From NCBI GenBank assembly GCA_013368445.1, contig JAACJO010000029.1:62001-126000 (forward strand): 64,000 bases of DNA, in the 5' to 3' direction. Source of the DNA: Leucocoprinus leucothites (taxonomy: Eukaryota > Basidiomycota > Agaricomycetes > Agaricales > Agaricaceae). Positions 34,416-46,141 of this stretch are shown piece by piece; within the stretch, counting starts at the first letter, position 1, and each line of letters begins with the position of its first letter. The notes beneath the pieces are model-generated. The model was given only the letters and a program-made list of their open reading frames with translations. It had not been told where the DNA came from and made no database searches. The position numbers and the translations under genes were made by a program.

Positions 34416-36001
34416 ATGGCAGATACGAAAAGGAAAATGCCCTATGGTGAGGCCTCCTTCCTATTCTTAGTGATATCACTCTCAACACTTCAACCCTGTT
34501 CAGTGCGCCTCGGCAACTCAGGCCTGAAGGTTTCAAAGATAATCCTCGGTTGTATGTCATACGGAACCCTGAGTGGCAGGGGTGGGTGCTTGATGAGGCA
34601 GAATCTATTAAACATATCAAAGCTGCGTACGTCATGGCCTTGCAGCAATTTCTCACAAGTGCTTACCATTAACCATCGTCTGCAGATACGATGCTGGCAT
34701 TAACACGTTCGACACTGCCAACGTACGGCCGTCATGTTCCGTGTCTTGTCATTCTGACACGCGGGTTTACTTGATAGGCATACTCAAACGGTCTTTCCGA
34801 AGTCATCCTCGGCAATGCAATCAAACAGCTGAAGCTTCCGAGGGAGGAAATTGTCGTTATGACGAAGGTCTTTTTCATCGTTGGGCGTACTCCGGGCGAG
34901 AATGTGCGAACACACAAGGACCCAGATCAAGCGGGATACGTGAACCAGCGTGGTTTGAGTAGGAAGCATATCTTTGATTCTGTCAAGAAAAGCTTGGAAA
35001 GGCTACAGTTGGATTATATCGACCTTCTCCAGTGTGAGCTCGGACAGCTCAACGCTTGGACCTCATTTGATATTGACATATTATCCAGGTCACCGTTTTG
35101 ACCCTGACACGCCTATTGAGGAAACAGTAGGGGATACTTGCACTTTTGGTCTCCTCCTCGCTAACGCTCCGACAGATGCAAGCTCTCCATGATGTCGTTA
35201 AAGCTGGATGGGTTAGATATGTCGGCATGTCTTCGTGTCACGCCTGGCAGTGTGCGCCTTCACTTCTTTTGGCATGCATGTTGTTTCACTCATAGATGTG
35301 CTATAGTTGCTGCGATGCAGAGTACGTTTCCAAGGTTCATTTAGTCATGCTAGACTCTAATCGTCTCATAGACTACGCAATCAATAACAAGCTGACGCCT
35401 TTCATCTCCATGCAAAACCACTACAACTTAATCTATCGCGAAGAAGAGCGTGAGATGTTCCCTTCTCTCGACGTATGTCTCCACATGGCCTCCTAGTTTT
35501 TCTGTCCTGATATCTGTCATAAAGTGGTTCGGCGTCGGCTCTATCCCTTGGTCTCCAATTGCTCGTGGAATTCTCTGCAGACCTTTGACAGGGACAACTA
35601 AACGCAAAGAAACCGATCAGTACCTGAATGGGTACACCACTGATACTTCTCCTACTCAGGAAATTATCAAGCGAGTTGAAGAGATTGCTAAGAAGAAAGG
35701 CGTCAGTATGGCTCAAGTGTCACTCGCATGGGTGATGAGCAAACCTGGTGAGTTTTCTTGTGTTAACCTCAAAACGATGAACGGCCTGTTCAATTCATGA
35801 CTCCAGGTGTTACTGCTCCTATTGTCGGCACGACGTCGTTGGATAACCTGAACGATCTCATTGGTACGCCGCGAATAATTTATCCTGCTGGACTTTTATT
35901 GACTTGTCTACTAAGCATCCGTCAACGTGGAGTTGACTCCGGAGGAGATTAAGCAGCTTGAGGAACCTTATAAACCTATCGCGATATTCGGCCACATGTA
36001 G
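34416..36001 (+). pseudogene. Aldo/keto reductase 2, frameshifted copy
   Basis: Almost identical in exon layout to the copy at 36997-38596, but one C is missing near 34567: copy 3 reads GGAACCCCTGAG, this copy GGAACCCTGAG. The frame VRLGNSGLKVSKIILGCMSYGT therefore no longer continues into EWQGWVLDEAESIKHIKAA. Everything after it is still open and splice sites are intact: NTFDTAN|AYSNG (Asp and Tyr of the tetrad), IVVMTKVFF (Lys), LLQCHRFDPDTPIEE (His), MSSCHAWQ, MQNYAINNKLTPFISMQNHYNL, WFGVGSIPWSPIARGIL, VGTTSLDNLNDL, end IFGHM. Either a very young pseudogene or a one-base error in the assembly. If intact it would be an NADPH aldo/keto reductase like copies 1 and 3. Confidence 0.8.
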
Positions 36002-36411
36002 GATCTCGGATAAATAGTTTGTGTACTTGGATCATGCGTTTCGGGTTCAGTGATGTCTATTGGATGCCCTACTAGTGAGTAGGTGAACCCCTCACCAACG
36101 AGGTATGAACAGAATATAAATATGATGCTTTGGGACTGGAAATCAAATGGATACGCGTAAACTTTCTTTCAAGAACAAAGCTAGAGAGAGGTACTGGCGA
36201 TAGCACATTATAGAGTTCCGTGGGGCGAAAGGAAGCCGGTGAGCTGAAAGTAACAATTCATTGACTAGATTTTTATCTTGTACCTGGATGTCCCAGATAG
36301 AACGGTTGTATCAGCGTTCCTCAAAGAGAAGATATGGTGCCGTTTCGTGACACCATTCTACGACTAAACCATAACGTTAGCCGGTGGGGATTCCTAAAAG
36401 CGATATTATTA

Positions 36412-36515
36412 ATAGACGCCTTCAAATCACCCTCATCGGCGACGCTGATGTACAAGCACGTCAAGAAATTGAGGTACATGTCTAGGTTCTTGTAGAAGCT
36501 TGTGGAGAGCTATAG
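36412..36515 (-). pseudogene. F-box/LRR gene remnant
   Basis: The minus strand reads FYKNLDMYLNFLTCLYISVADEGD, nearly identical to FYKNLDMHFNFLTSLYISVADEGD of the intact gene (39850-39745). Nothing else of that gene is left here. It is the decayed neighbour of aldo/keto reductase 2 in duplication unit 1. Confidence 0.85.
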
Positions 36516-36926
36516 AGTTGCCATGATACAGTCACTGGAGCTTTTGCCAATGACTGACCGCATATTGCAGGATCCAGTGCCGATTATATCTGGCCGAATA
36601 ACATGGAGAGAAACCGGACTGGAAAGGATATTGTTGAGTTTGTGAGTGGTGTTAAGGGGAGTCAGCGTACCGATCGCACTCGCACTACGAGGTGGGGAGA
36701 GGTAAGAGAGAAGGGCAGAGAAGCATCGCGTGAGAAACACGACCCGCGTTCTGGCCGTGTATTCATGGTGCTTTGTTCATTGCGCTGACATACCTTTGAC
36801 ATTGACTCATCGTACCTCCGACTCATCGTCGGATGCGCGAGAACTCAGCTGATTAAACATGTCTTCTGACCTTGATCATGAACCAACTTTGGTCTATTTT
36901 TAATTGATATATTTCTTTCCCCCATG

Positions 36927-36934
36927 TATATAAG
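36927..36934 (+). promoter_or_regulatory. TATA box of aldo/keto reductase 3
   Basis: TATATAAG, 70 bases before the ATG at 36997, followed by a pyrimidine-rich leader as in copy 2. Confidence 0.7.
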
Positions 36935-36996
36935 ACCCCCACTTACACATACTTCCTTCAATATCGCCCAACGCTCCCACTTTCTCACAGCCTATA

Positions 36997-38596
36997 ATGA
37001 CGGATACCAGAAGAAAAATGCCCTATGGTGAGTTCTCCTTCCTGTTCTTAATGGTATCACTCTCAAACATTCGAACCCTGTTCAGTACGCCTCGGCAATT
37101 CAGGCCTGAAGGTTTCAAAGATCATCCTCGGTTGTATGTCATACGGAACCCCTGAGTGGCAAGAGTGGGTGCTCGGTGAGGCAGAATCTATTAAACATAT
37201 CAAAGCTGCGTACGTCATGACCTCGCAATGATTCTCGACAACTACTTACCATTGAGTATTATACGCAGATACGATGCTGGTATCAACGCATTCGATACTG
37301 CCAACGTATGGTTGTCGCGTTGCACATTTTATCCTTCTGATGCATGGCTTTTCTTGATAGACATACTCAAATGGTCTTTCCGAAGTCATTCTCGGCAACG
37401 CAATCAAAGAGCTGAAACTTCCAAGGGAGGAAATTGTCGTTATGACGAAAGTCTTTGCCCTCGTTGGACGTACCCCAAGCGAGACTGTTAGAACACACAA
37501 GAACCTGGATCAAGCAGGATATGTAAACCAACATGGTTTGAGTAGGAAGCATATCTTTGATTCTGTCAAGAAAAGCTTGGAAAGGTTGCAGTTGGATTAT
37601 ATCGACCTTCTCCAGTGTGAGCGTTTGAGCTTCGACAGCTCGACCTTTTGGACGCTACGCCATATTCACATCTTATCCAGGTCACCGTTTTGACCCTGAC
37701 ACGCCAATTGAGGAGACGGTACGGGGATATCTCCATCGTTGATCTCCTTTCTACTAACGCCCTATTAGATGCAAGCTCTGCATGATGTCGTTAAAGCTGG
37801 ATGGGTTCGGTATATTGGCATGTCCTCGTGTCATGCCTGGCAATGTATGCCCTGCTCTCATTCGTTATCCGTGCGTATGATTTGGCTCATAGATCCACGC
37901 CAGTTACCGCGATGCAGAGTACGTTTTCATGCTCGGGCAGTTATGCTGCGCTCTCATCCTTGCATAGACTATGCCATCAATAACAAGCTTACGCCCTTCA
38001 TATCGATGCAAAACCATTACAATTTGATCTATCGCGAAGAAGAGCGCGAGATGTTCCCTTCTCTCAATGTGTGTCTCCACACCCGACTTCCCATTTTGTT
38101 TGTTCTTAAATTTGCAATAAGTGGTTCGGAGTCGGTTCTATCCCGTGGTCTCCAATTGCTCGTGGAGTTCTTTGCAGGCCTGTGACAGGAACAACCAAAC
38201 GTAAAGAAACAGATGCGTTCCAGAAGGGATACACTATCGATACACCAGCCACTCAGGAAATCATCAAGCGAGTTGAAGAGATTGCTAAGAAGAAAGGTGT
38301 CAGTATGGCTCAAGTGTCACTCGCGTGGGTGATGAGCAAGCCTGGTGAGTTTTCTTGTGTTACCTCAAAACGATGAACGTCCTGTTCAATCCATGATATT
38401 AGGTGTTACTGCTCCTATTGTCGGCACGACGTCGTTGGATAACCTGAACGATCTCATTGGTACGCCGCGAATAATCGATCCCCCCGGACTTTTATTGACT
38501 TGTGTACAAGGATCCGTCAATGTGGAGTTGACTCCGGAGGAGATTAAGCAGCTTGAGGAGCCTTATAAACCTATCGCGATATTCGGCCACACGTAG
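36997..38596 (+). CDS. Aldo/keto reductase 3 (aryl-alcohol dehydrogenase type)
   Basis: NADPH-dependent oxidoreductase, same group as copy 1. The first exon MTDTRRKMPY joins to VRLGNSGLKVSKIILGCMSYGTPEWQEWVLGEAES. The tetrad is complete: Asp in NAFDTAN, Tyr in TYSNGLSEV, Lys in IVVMTKVFA, His in LLQCHRFDPDTPIEE. A tiny exon (FTAMQN, about 37911-37921) lies between two introns, as in copies 1 and 2. Then LTPFISMQNHYNLIYREEEREMFPSL, WFGVGSIPWSPIARGVL, GVTAPIVGTTSLDNLNDL, end IAIFGHT. No stop or frameshift along the traced exons, so this is probably the functional member of the tandem pair. Physiological substrate unknown. Confidence 0.9.
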
Positions 38597-39204
38597 GATC
38601 TCGGATAAATAGTTTGTGTACTTGGATCCTTCATTTCAAATTCAAAGATTTTTATGGGATTTGCTCTAGCTGGTATGTATATACTCCAGCAACACACGGA
38701 AAGAATGGAACTATGGTTTTCTGGGCAGCAAGCTAGTGGGTCGAACTGTACTCGGATTTATTGCGGGCGTTCTTACTTATATTCCATTTTCATTTTCATT
38801 TCTCGGTGTTTTCAAGCTGAGACACCAGTAGTAATTTACGAAATCAAAACAGTCGTACCAGGGTCCCTTAAATAATGCGACATTACCTCCTTGCGAGTCA
38901 TCACCCTGAACGCTAATTTTCGTTACGCCAGGTGATGTACCTACTAATCTCAAGATGGCCCCACGTCTATCCGATATTACTATTGGGGCGGATATTACCT
39001 GTTATAGAGTACATATCTACCATCTCAAAGAGCATCTATGGCGTCGTTTCATAACGCCGTTCCGCAACTAAACCATATTGGTCGGTTGGTGGGCATTACT
39101 GAAAGTGATGTTATGAATGATAATCGAGAGTACACTATGAACAAGAGCCACGGAAGCAAGGCACTATACAGGTGGAGTAGATACAACTAGACTCAGCCAC
39201 TATT
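38597..39204. other. Intergenic between AKR3 and F-box gene (convergent)
   Basis: 3' flanks of two convergent genes. Its last part (39035-39115) is the source of matching sequence in duplication unit 1. No gene seen. Confidence 0.5.
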
Positions 39205-40513
39205 TTAGTGATAGTTGTAGTGTCTGAACGTGAGGTCAATACCCCGATCGTTCCTTAAGTCGAATAGATTAGATTCGAAGTCATCCAAAGTCAAAGTTGC
39301 TTGACCCCTTAAGTCGGCGTTTCTCGCTAACTCCAGATTGATCTGCTTAAGGGCTGGAAAAATGGGAGGGTTCATCTGCAACGCCTCAAAGAAAGACCAG
39401 TCAGTCTTGTTGATGTAAATGGCGCTCCCAAGGGAAGGATAAGTTGTCCCATCAGCGACAAGGTGCAGAGTTTGCAGGTTATTAGCCCCGTGCCTGAACC
39501 GGTGCAAGAACCGATACGCAGGACCAACGTTATTGGCCTGGAATTCGATTAGGAGGTAATTCAAATTTGAGAAGGTAAATAAATCGTAGTTTTTCATCTT
39601 GGGAAATGGTTTCAGAGCTAGTGGATAATCAGGATCAGATATATCTTGGAGGAGCGGCCGGCTTACAAGCGTAATAGCGGAAAGACAGCGTGATCCTCTC
39701 AACAGTATTGGAGACACGAGCCATCAGCCAGTAGGTATCCTTAAAGTCACCCTCATCGGCAACGCTGATGTACAAGGACGTCAAGAAATTGAAGTGCATG
39801 TCCAAGTTCTTGTAGAAGCGTAAAGCTTGTGGAGAGCAATAAAGTTTAAGGGTCTTGGACGCGAGCGGCGAATTAAAAACAATCGGATTCCAATGTAACG
39901 TAGAGGTATCCAGGTGAAGGGACTCAATGCGACGAAGGTGGTTGAAGGGGAATGCCTCAATATACCGGATCACAAGCTGGGTTGGCTTGTTGGTCTTCGG
40001 CCAGTCCCTTATGAAAGCCTCGATGATGGAGCAATTGAGGTCAAAATACTTCCAGGGTACCAGCTCCTGCCAGCCGGTCTCCTCTGACTGGGCGAGGTCT
40101 ATCTCGACCGTATGCAATGCCGGAGCAGCATCAAGAAAGCGAAATATGTGCCCCAGCTCGGGATTGCCAAGGCTGCGCCTGAGGCTGATGTCGGTAGGTG
40201 TATGAGTGTCATCGAAAGCGCAAGCGTCGCATTTAAATACGACGCTTCGGGTATAGTGCCACCAGTTGGCTCGGATCATGTCTAAGACGGACAGCGCCTG
40301 TGGACCGCGGACCCATGGTTTATCCTTGTCTTTTGCTTCAAAGACAATATGTCGAAAGATGCATGGAACGGATTGGCGGCGGTAGCGACTATTGACAAGG
40401 GAGAGTGTGAATAGGTCCGACAAAGCCTGCCTTCTGATCTCCTCGTCTTTATGGTTAAGCCATTGCCACATAATCTCTGTGATAATGCGGGAGGCTATGC
40501 AATGTTCGTCCAT
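39205..40513 (-). CDS. F-box/LRR-like protein
   Basis: Two exons (40513-39667 and 39617-39205) with a 49-bp intron, total 1260 bases, 419 aa. The N-terminus MDEHCIASRIITEIMWQWLNHKDEEIRRQALSDLF...LVNSRYRRQSVPCIFRHIVFE fits a divergent F-box followed by the usual basic stretch. Then come leucine-rich-repeat-like units (IFRFLDAAPALHTVEIDL, RRIESLHLDTSTL, NLDMHFNFLTSLYIS, NLNYLLIEFQ, ALKQINLELA). F-box proteins recruit substrates to SCF ubiquitin ligases through Skp1; here the F-box assignment is moderate and the substrate unknown. Part of this gene was copied into duplication unit 1 and has decayed there. Confidence 0.7.
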
Positions 40514-40919
40514 AAAGAAAGCAAGAGTTAAAATCAGCGTCTGGGGTCGGAAAGGTGAGAAATGATGCAGAGAAGATTGTACGTCTTTCGACGAGGTAAG
40601 AAAGATGCCAAAGCAATGCCACTGGGGAGGGTTTAAGTACCGCCAGGTTGCTTTGTGTCAAGGCAACAGCGAGCTCCATTGTTCGATATTGTTTTTTTTT
40701 TCAACTCAGCGACGAAGGCAGGCAGTCAGTGCAGGTAGATTTCTCAGGCACTAGGAGTCGTCACTTCTTGGGAGCGGGTCCTTTGATAGGTCACATATCA
40801 CGTGTGTGTGATGTAACGCGGCTTGGCGTTTAATTTAAACGGCAACCTCGTGCTTCCCTCTCTAAACATAACCCAAGCGGACGCCCAGCCTGCTTGTGAA
40901 GGACGGAACCGTTCAGAGA

Positions 40920-41830
40920 ATGGACCCCAATACTGGAGCCGTTCCTCTGTACCGTGCTTGCACCGCCTGTCGGCGCCTTACTGTTCCCGTTGAGGATGCG
41001 AAAAAGACATGCCGAAAATGCCGCACCAAGAGCAGCGAGCGAGCAAGGCGCAAACGAGAAGAGGCTTATGCTGAAGCAACACTTCACGCGCATAATCCCG
41101 AAGGTCCATCTCCTCAGAACACTGAACCATCGGATCAGAGCTTGAGGCGTAAACCCGAAAAAGCTCTGAGAGAGCTCGAGGGAGAGGAACAACGGCGTGC
41201 AATAAAGATGATGAAGGATTCGATCAATATCGCTGCTCAGCGGAGTCACACAGTGAAGTGGTCTTATCTTTCTCCCTGATTATCTGTACTCATCACAAGG
41301 CAGCTCCCGCAGGAAAGGAACGACACTGCTCATACCGAGTATCAGAAAGCTTCCTCCTTGTATGACGCTATTAGGTTTGCCTCGTCTTCAAGCAGATCTT
41401 GCAACTTTTCTGGATGCCATTCCATCATCAAATCCGATAGCATTGGTCATTATAATCGCGCCCGGATGGTTGTCAAGGACCTTCGCAAAATTGTGAAAAT
41501 TCCCTTTAAGTGAGCACAAATCTAGCTCAGAATATCATAATCTGATCGTTCTCTAGATACGACATACCCGTGCAAGCCCATAATAGCAATACCAGGTCTA
41601 CCCTCAAATATAGTTGCACTTGTAATTCGTTTTCCCCAAAGAAACTGTCCTCGTTGACGAGCTCTTCAGGCCGCAAATCTGCTAGCATCGGCCCAGGAAA
41701 CGAGAATATTAACACCACCGATACTGCATGTGATGGGACTGTTGCTATCACTGTCAGAAATGACGATTCGCACCCCGTGGGCATTCCGGGGCAACAGATT
41801 ATTGTCGAGATTATCCATCCTTCAGCTTGA
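40920..41830 (+). CDS. Cys-rich putative zinc-binding protein
   Basis: Starts MDPNTGAVPLYRACTACRRLTVPVEDAKKTCRKCRTKSSERARRKREE: two CxxC pairs fourteen residues apart, then a basic run, like a small zinc ribbon with a nuclear-type basic tail. A 51-bp intron follows SHT and leads to LPQERNDTAHTEYQKASSLYDAIRFASSSSRSCNFSGCHSIIKSDSIGHYNRARMVVKDLRKIVKIPF, and a second intron (~41511-41557) leads to YDIPVQAHNSNTRSTLKYSCTCNSFSPKK. Further Cys pairs (CNFSGC, CTC) may complete the metal site. No named family recognised; the start and two introns keep one frame throughout, which argues for a real gene. Confidence 0.55.
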
Positions 41831-42805
41831 TACGTTAGTGAGCCCTCCTTAATCCATACCTTAATCATGTATATTTCCTTTGTCAATCCAACTTAATTGC
41901 CTCACTTCTTGTTGCTTTCGTTCAAATTGCCGAAGTTCATACACCTGATCCGTCAGTTCTACCTTAACGTTACATTTGCTCCTTTGAGGTCCATTCCCGT
42001 TTGCGCCCATCTCTATTCGAGGCCGCTACAAACATTCATTCCCCAGTATGCCTCCTAGGCTGACCTCAACATTCCACTAAGTGTCAAATACGTCTTGACA
42101 TTGGAAGCCGGTGACATGCCGCTGGCCTTTTGGGTTCACGTAATCAAGGGATGACGTTCAAGCCACTCAATACGCGCAAACAAAGAAGCCAGTGGACACC
42201 GGATAAATCGAACGTGGACTCAGGGCTTGCATTCCAAGAGAAGTAATGCTGATAGATCACGTCATGGAGAAACAGAGAAGGCTTGAGGCGTCAGGCGCGT
42301 GGCACCCACAATAAGATTGTCATTCGCGGCAACCATGCCATAAATATACCGTTACTAAGCTTCACATTTTGATCCTCGTTCTACGATAAGTAACTGGATA
42401 AAGTACGGAGACCATACTTAGAAAGGATCATAAACCTTCATTTATACGTGTGTGAAGGCAGTGACTCGATGAACCATGGCACCGTGGTGGCGTGCTAGCC
42501 AATATCTAATGATATGATTGTGCTCTCCGAATTGCATTTTCTAGTAGCCAAATCAAAGAACCGGCTCGTATACAAAGACACTTAGGGTGCAAGCTCACCA
42601 GAGCATTGTTCATTGACTTCTAAATTACCATTCATATATACACTATTTACACATAACGATGTCATCGCAAGTCGTGGGGAGAGTAAAATAATCACAAATT
42701 ACTGTGTTTTGATTAGGGATCTTGGGTGGGTAGAATGTCCTTCAGTCTCGCCTAGTGTCTCGGTATGGGAAATAGGTGGGACACTCGTAAATCTGAGACT
42801 ATCAG
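41831..42805. other. Intergenic, no gene seen
   Basis: About 1 kb between convergent genes. No supported coding frame, RNA or repeat. Confidence 0.5.
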
Positions 42806-43832
42806 TTAATTCCTCCCTCCCATTGAAATAATCTGTGCCGCGGGATACTCGGTATATGATGAGTAACGAAGCAATCGGCTGTAGAGTGAGACCAGATTTA
42901 TAACTTTAACTCTCAGCAGTGATTGATATGAACATACCTGGACCTGGACCCACAGCTGAAATGCAACCCCTCCTACAGGTATTAGGGGAACCGACACAAT
43001 AACGAATAAATCAATAAACACGGTCAAAAGTGCCGATTCCACGAGAATAGTCACGACGCTTAAGAATGGTTGTGCGAGCTCGGGATCATATTGTGCCAGC
43101 GCTCGCCGGCGATAGAGAATCAAAGTCACAATACTCGAACTTATGAGAGAGTTAAGGAGGAGTGATATGCCGAACTGGACAATGATAAGTTTATCGCCTA
43201 TCCCTCCTCTTTTCTGAGATATCGAGAAAACCACAATTAGGATGATCCCTGTAACTGGATCGAGTAGGTTTTATTATTCAGTATCTTCATTCGCGGTGTC
43301 TGGTGGTACTCACCAAGCATCACAACGTAAACTATCAGAGGAATAATCCATGAATATGACCATTTTTTGCCGGAAAGTCCCCTCGCTATAGCCCAGCATC
43401 GCCACACCTGATCGTAGGGGGAGGACTGTCAGTTGGGCAAATAGCTGATCTCTTGAACAAACTGACCAGAAGTCCATCAGTCAGAAAGTTTACGAATAGG
43501 AACGCAATGTCGACCCTTCCAAGATAGGGATTAAGTGGCTGAACGTGATTACCCTGGCACGTTTGATCCAGGACACCATCTATTGTTACTTTGATATCCA
43601 TTGCTTCCGCGATAGTCGCCAGTACCGCTGTTACCAAGACGTATATTGACAGTCTCGACCTAACCAACGACTTTCCATCACCTCGCTTGCGCAGTGTAGT
43701 CAAACAGTTGTAGGCCAACATGACGAGAAATCCGTAACAAACACCCGAAAGGATGGAGCCCACAAGCCAGCATGTTTTGACGAAGCGCACGGTGTAACGT
43801 GGAGTCAGCACGCAATGGCCAACGTCGGCCAT
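42806..43832 (-). CDS. Seven-helix-type membrane protein, unknown function
   Basis: Starts MADVGHCVLTPRYTVRFVKTCWLVGSILSG and carries about seven hydrophobic segments: GVCYGFLVMLAY, LSIYVLVTAVLATI, VDIAFLFVNFLTDGLL, WSYSWIIPLIVYVVMLG, LIIVQFGISLLLNSLISSSIVTLILY, ESALLTVFIDLFVIVSVPLIPVG, and one near the end. The order (segments linked by WRCWAIARG-like and LILYRRR-like loops) is that of a lineage-expanded agaricomycete membrane family. Resemblance to GPCR topology is structural only. Introns at about 43445-43468, 43258-43312 and 42887-42937. It ends YSSYTEYPAAQIISMGGRN. Function unknown. Confidence 0.7.
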
Positions 43833-44650
43833 AGCGACGGAGAGGGAGAAAGAAATGGGGCTTGGCGAAGTCTCCCAGAACGATTATATATTACCGCGAG
43901 TTACCCTGGGAAGGATCAGGGGTGGGCGCTACTAAGCTTTACGAACGTTGGCCATGTGTGAGTTTTGAATGTTCTTGCAGTGATCCCTACGACTTCTTTG
44001 ATCAGGCCAGTCGAGCACTGGGAAAGAAAATCCAAAGCCATCTATCAAGTATCTGTCTTGATTGATTGGAGCAGCTTACACCGGAGAATGATAGTGGTGT
44101 CGTGGAGAGATTCTTTCTTTGTCGGGACTAGTCGTAGCCAATACTGACAGGATGTCAACTGATAGGGGATACGGAGCTCGATCAAAAGGACCAGCCAACA
44201 GCGGGCGGGGATCCTGATCAAGGGGTAGGCATCTGATCAGTGTCAGTCTACGTCACGAAGCTTTATTTAAATTTTAAGCGTTTGATTTCTCAGGATAGTG
44301 CTTGTATCTGTTTCAAAACTCATTCACTCAGATGATGGACATAAAAACAAGTGAAGGTGAATAAAGTTGTTGTTTTTCACTCTTTGCTTGTGCCCCGACC
44401 ACTCTCACTCTCTCGGTTTCGTCAGCGTTTCAGAGGAACTTGAGCCTTGCTTCCGTATTGAGTGCACGAGACGGTTTCGCAAGTTGCGATATGATCTGGT
44501 GAGGCTCTGATGCATACTTCTGTTACTGGCCACACTCTCATTAACTTCGCTGTCTGGGACGGGTACCTCGAGTGGCATGTCTGTGGTAGGCAAAGGCCTT
44601 GAAATAAGAAAAAATGAAGGCTAAATTTTGTAAATAACGTTATAAATTAT
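43833..44650. other. Intergenic, short frame only
   Basis: A minus-strand frame at 44405-44593 (hydrophilic, Ser/Arg-rich) has ATG codons but no recognisable family; it could be a small gene or 3' UTR of the GH16 gene. Otherwise nothing seen. Confidence 0.4.
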
Positions 44651-46141
44651 TTACTGATAGACGCGAATCGAGGCAAAGTCGAAATAGGCACCAGAGAATG
44701 CGCTTGGGTTGTTATTGACGAAATCTACCCAGAAACGTCTTTAGTCTCTTCGGGAAGCAGTCTCTGTCTACTCACCAACACATGTAGAAGGACAGCCACT
44801 TTGCCCATAGACAGCACCAGCCCAGTCACCACCTAAGAGATTCAGAGATCAGCACGTGGTTTTGTAAATAAAGGACAAACTCACAAAATGTCAGATTGAT
44901 GATAATGTTATGGTTACTGAAATGCTGTGCGAGGTTACAAGACGTATCAGGGAAGTTGGCAATAGGAGTTCCCTTCATGAGTAGATAGGTGAGGATTGTG
45001 CGTCCAGCGGATCAAGAGTTTGTGCAGCTTACCCAGTTGTCCGGGTTCACGCTACTTCCTCCGTTTTTCACTTCACTAGGAACTGATCCCGAGTTACGGG
45101 GCCAGAAGAATACCCTGATAGCAGACGATGAACGCTCAACGGCATACCTGGAGAAATGCAAAATTGGTCAGTCAAGTATTCTGATGCCCACGGGCTCGGA
45201 CTGTGCGCACCATCCACCTCCGTTGCTGTTGAACGATGGGCCGTAGCTGTTAGCTGTTGGGAACCTAACACCGCACCCGCTATTTCCGTTGACAGCCGCG
45301 TTACAATCCAGTTGCGTTGAGGTTCTAGAGTATATATTAGAACGCTACATACATCGTATACAAGTTTAACGGTGCTTACCCAGTTTGGTCTCGTGACGAA
45401 GGCATTGAACAACCTGTGGTGATAGGCGTGATTTAATAATTACGCCGTACATTAGGATCAAAGACATACCAGAGCCCGTATGTAGTGTAGCGGCATTAGG
45501 GGCTTGGTCATTGACGCCCTCAACGATATCAATTTCTCCCTGTGAACGCCATTAAAATCCGTTGGGACCAGAAGAATAGTCGTGCTTACGCCATTTGGCC
45601 ACTGTGCTTCGTTTGTTTCCCAAATAGCTGGCCATGTTCTGTGGGAGAAATTAGCTTCTTGTATAATCGTTTCTTGAGCACATACCCGCAGCCTTGCGGC
45701 ATGTGGTGAACATCAAAACTATACTCAGGTTAAGGCTCGTAATCGTTCTCGTAACACAAGCAAGGGCTTACACAGCAACGTGAGTCGTATAGGTCTTCTT
45801 GGATCTGATTCTCACTGAGTTCCTGCCAGCCCCGTTGGGATTGAGGACTGTCCTATCGTCTGCGCGGACAATGAAACTGGTAGAACTGGCCTGGTTTACC
45901 AAGCCTTGAGAAACGGCGGTGGATTGATCGACATAGTTACTAAGTTAACGACCAATCAGTATGAGAGGGCAAACATCCTTGGCTTTAGCATTTACACTCG
46001 TCCATGGGTTGGGTCTGCAATGGCCTGAAACTCGAAGAAGTTCAGAAATGATGATGGGACAACGGTATCGGATATTGAGTAAGTGGCTGCATAGATAGGA
46101 ACGAGAATCGACGAGAGGAGAAGAGCGAAAGCGGGCTTCAT
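44651..46141 (-). CDS. Secreted GH16 beta-glucanase
   Basis: Endo-acting beta-1,3(1,4)-glucan hydrolase of glycoside hydrolase family 16, secreted to the wall or medium. Signal peptide MKPAFALLLSSILVPIYA. Exon 1 ends DPTHGR and joins across a ~56-bp intron to VNYVDQSTAVSQGLV. The catalytic ExDxxE motif is present as GGEIDIVEGVN (nucleophile Glu first, acid/base Glu last), preceded by DVHHMPQGCGTWPAIWETNEAQWPN. Later pieces: APNAATLHT, CNAAVNGNSGCGVRFP, GPSFNSNGGGWCA, IRVFFWPRNSGSVPSEV, WVTPIANFPDTSCNLAQHFSNHNIIINLTFCGDWAG and NNNPSAFSGAYFDFASIRVYQ at the end. About ten short introns. It could act on plant mixed-linkage glucan or on the fungus's own wall glucan. Confidence 0.92.

Larger units (their letters stand above)
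34200..36525 (+). repeat. Tandem duplication, unit 1 (AKR2 + F-box remnant)
   Basis: Homology with unit 2 begins at the shared phrase TGCTTTGTTCATTGCGCTGA (34203 and 36772), runs through promoter and gene, and ends in the F-box gene remnant. In unit 1 the sequence around 36330-36405 matches 39035-39115, then jumps to sequence matching 39735-39845, so about 0.6 kb of the F-box 3' part has been deleted. Confidence 0.8.
36002..36996. other. Between tandem AKR copies
   Basis: Contains the F-box remnant (separate entry), about 250 bp that I cannot place, and from 36772 the promoter homology of unit 2. No intact gene. Confidence 0.5.
36772..39850 (+). repeat. Tandem duplication, unit 2 (AKR3 + intact F-box gene)
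   Basis: Second unit of the duplication, with the intact reductase at 36997 and the start of homology inside the intact F-box gene. Coding exons of the two units are much more alike than introns and flanks, and the 3' flanks just after the stop codons have diverged. Confidence 0.8.
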
